DNA of 15,218 nucleotides from JBEBXQ01 sp040391535. GTDB lineage: Bacteria; Bacteroidota; Bacteroidia; Cytophagales; Spirosomataceae. The notes under the pieces are model-generated. The model was not told the origin of the DNA, did not search any database, and saw only the letters and a program-made list of their open reading frames with translations. Shown piece by piece: positions 14,818 to 15,218 of the stretch (position 1 is its first letter; every line of letters begins with the position of its first letter). The DNA lies in NCBI GenBank assembly GCA_040391535.1, contig JBEBXQ010000120.1, forward strand, positions 1 to 15,218. The letters are read 5' to 3'. A program made the translations under genes and the position numbers.

Positions 14818-15218
14818 ATGGATATCCGAGAAAATATAAGTGAAAGCCTGCGGTCTATCAAATCCAATCTCCTGAGGACGGTCCTGACCGGTATGATTAT
14901 CGCCATCGGAATTACTTCTCTGGTCGGAATCCTGACAGCCATTGACGGGATTCAGAGCTCTGTCAACGACAGTTTCGCTGATCTGGGCGCCAATACGTTT
15001 ACCATTATTAACCGATATGATTTCAGGCGGTCCGGTGGCAGGCAGGAGCGGCGTAATCCTGAAATTTCATACCGGCAGGCCAATGTTTTTGCTGATAACT
15101 TCCGGGAAAAATACAATGGGGTAGTTTCACTTTCGGCCAACATCGGAGGGGCGGTTCAGGTAAAATATCATTCCCAAAAGACCAATCCCAACTCCGAAGT
15201 AATCGGCATAGACGAGAC
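14818..15218 (+). CDS. MacB-like ABC transporter permease, N-terminal part
   Basis: The reading frame from the ATG at 14818 stays open to the window edge, giving 133 complete codons. The start MDIRENISESLRSIKSN is typical of MacB-type permeases. It is followed by KSNLLRTVLT and TM1 (about residues 22-43), and then by the periplasmic MacB core domain with AIDGIQSSV and LGANTFTI. The last visible residues, EVIGIDE, match the conserved point before the second half of that domain. Such permeases work with an MacB-type ATPase and an HlyD-family adaptor in export of peptides, lipoproteins or drugs. Neither partner is inside the window. The gene is truncated by the window end, not broken. Confidence 0.9.
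   Translation, partial: MDIRENISESLRSIKSNLLRTVLTGMIIAIGITSLVGILTAIDGIQSSVNDSFADLGANTFTIINRYDFRRSGGRQERRNPEISYRQANVFADNFREKYNGVVSLSANIGGAVQVKYHSQKTNPNSEVIGIDE

Noticed and set aside
14625..14843. A 72-codon plus-strand frame between the divergent genes at the right end
   Set aside because: It needs a GTG start that lies directly against the opposite gene's ATG, matches no family I know, and overlaps the well-supported permease start by 26 nt in another frame.
1..15218. Search for mobile elements, CRISPR arrays, tRNA or rRNA genes, toxin-antitoxin pairs and defence genes
   Set aside because: No transposase, integrase, spaced direct repeats, tRNA-like cloverleaf or defence domain was seen; the isolated nuclease has a nutritional or periplasmic profile and no partner genes.

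Overview
The window reads as ordinary chromosomal DNA of a Bacteroidota bacterium, most likely of the order Cytophagales. The support is threefold. Gene order is of a kind I associate with this phylum: ftsX, a DUF3098 protein, uppP, truB, ribF in one block, and etfB, etfA followed by a bifunctional nuclease. Promoter-like sites match the Bacteroidota -7 consensus TAnnTTTG rather than a sigma-70 -10 box, and starts generally lack a clear Shine-Dalgarno sequence. One gene, at 13338-14624, belongs to a secreted family that I know only from this phylum. The order-level placement is inference; no rRNA or other marker gene is present.

Layout from left to right. A secreted probable beta-barrel protein (184-1002, +) converges on a tight minus-strand operon (4551 down to 1007). 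That operon starts with ftsX (cell division ABC permease) and continues with DUF3098, uppP (undecaprenyl-PP phosphatase), truB (tRNA pseudouridine synthase) and ribF (FMN/FAD synthesis). Further right on the minus strand come a DUF151/UVR nuclease-like gene (4683-5282), then etfA and etfB (5374-7116). A strong intrinsic terminator lies between etfA and the DUF151 gene. Two plus-strand genes follow: a small TPR-like protein and a YihY/BrkB membrane protein. Three minus-strand genes come next: a trimeric-type purine nucleoside phosphorylase, a secreted AXE1 esterase only 5 nt upstream of it, and a BaiN/HI0933-type flavoprotein. A membrane-anchored DNA/RNA non-specific endonuclease (12320-13336, +) then runs into the minus-strand secreted protein often labelled asparagine synthetase B. 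The window ends inside a MacB-like ABC transporter permease that starts at 14818.

How the parts fit. The ftsX block combines envelope work (septal hydrolase control, lipid carrier recycling) with tRNA modification and flavin synthesis. RibF supplies the FAD that EtfAB and the BaiN-type protein would use, but that link is metabolic and not shown by regulation. The accessory right half is mostly single genes in alternating orientation, with three convergent pairs whose stop codons lie 1 to 16 nt apart.

I saw no tRNA, rRNA, CRISPR array, insertion sequence, phage gene or recognisable defence system. The best leads for follow-up are the misnamed secreted family at 13338-14624, the DUF3098 protein between ftsX and uppP, the terminator/promoter overlap before the DUF151 gene, and an Asn-to-Asp change in the base-recognition position of the phosphorylase.
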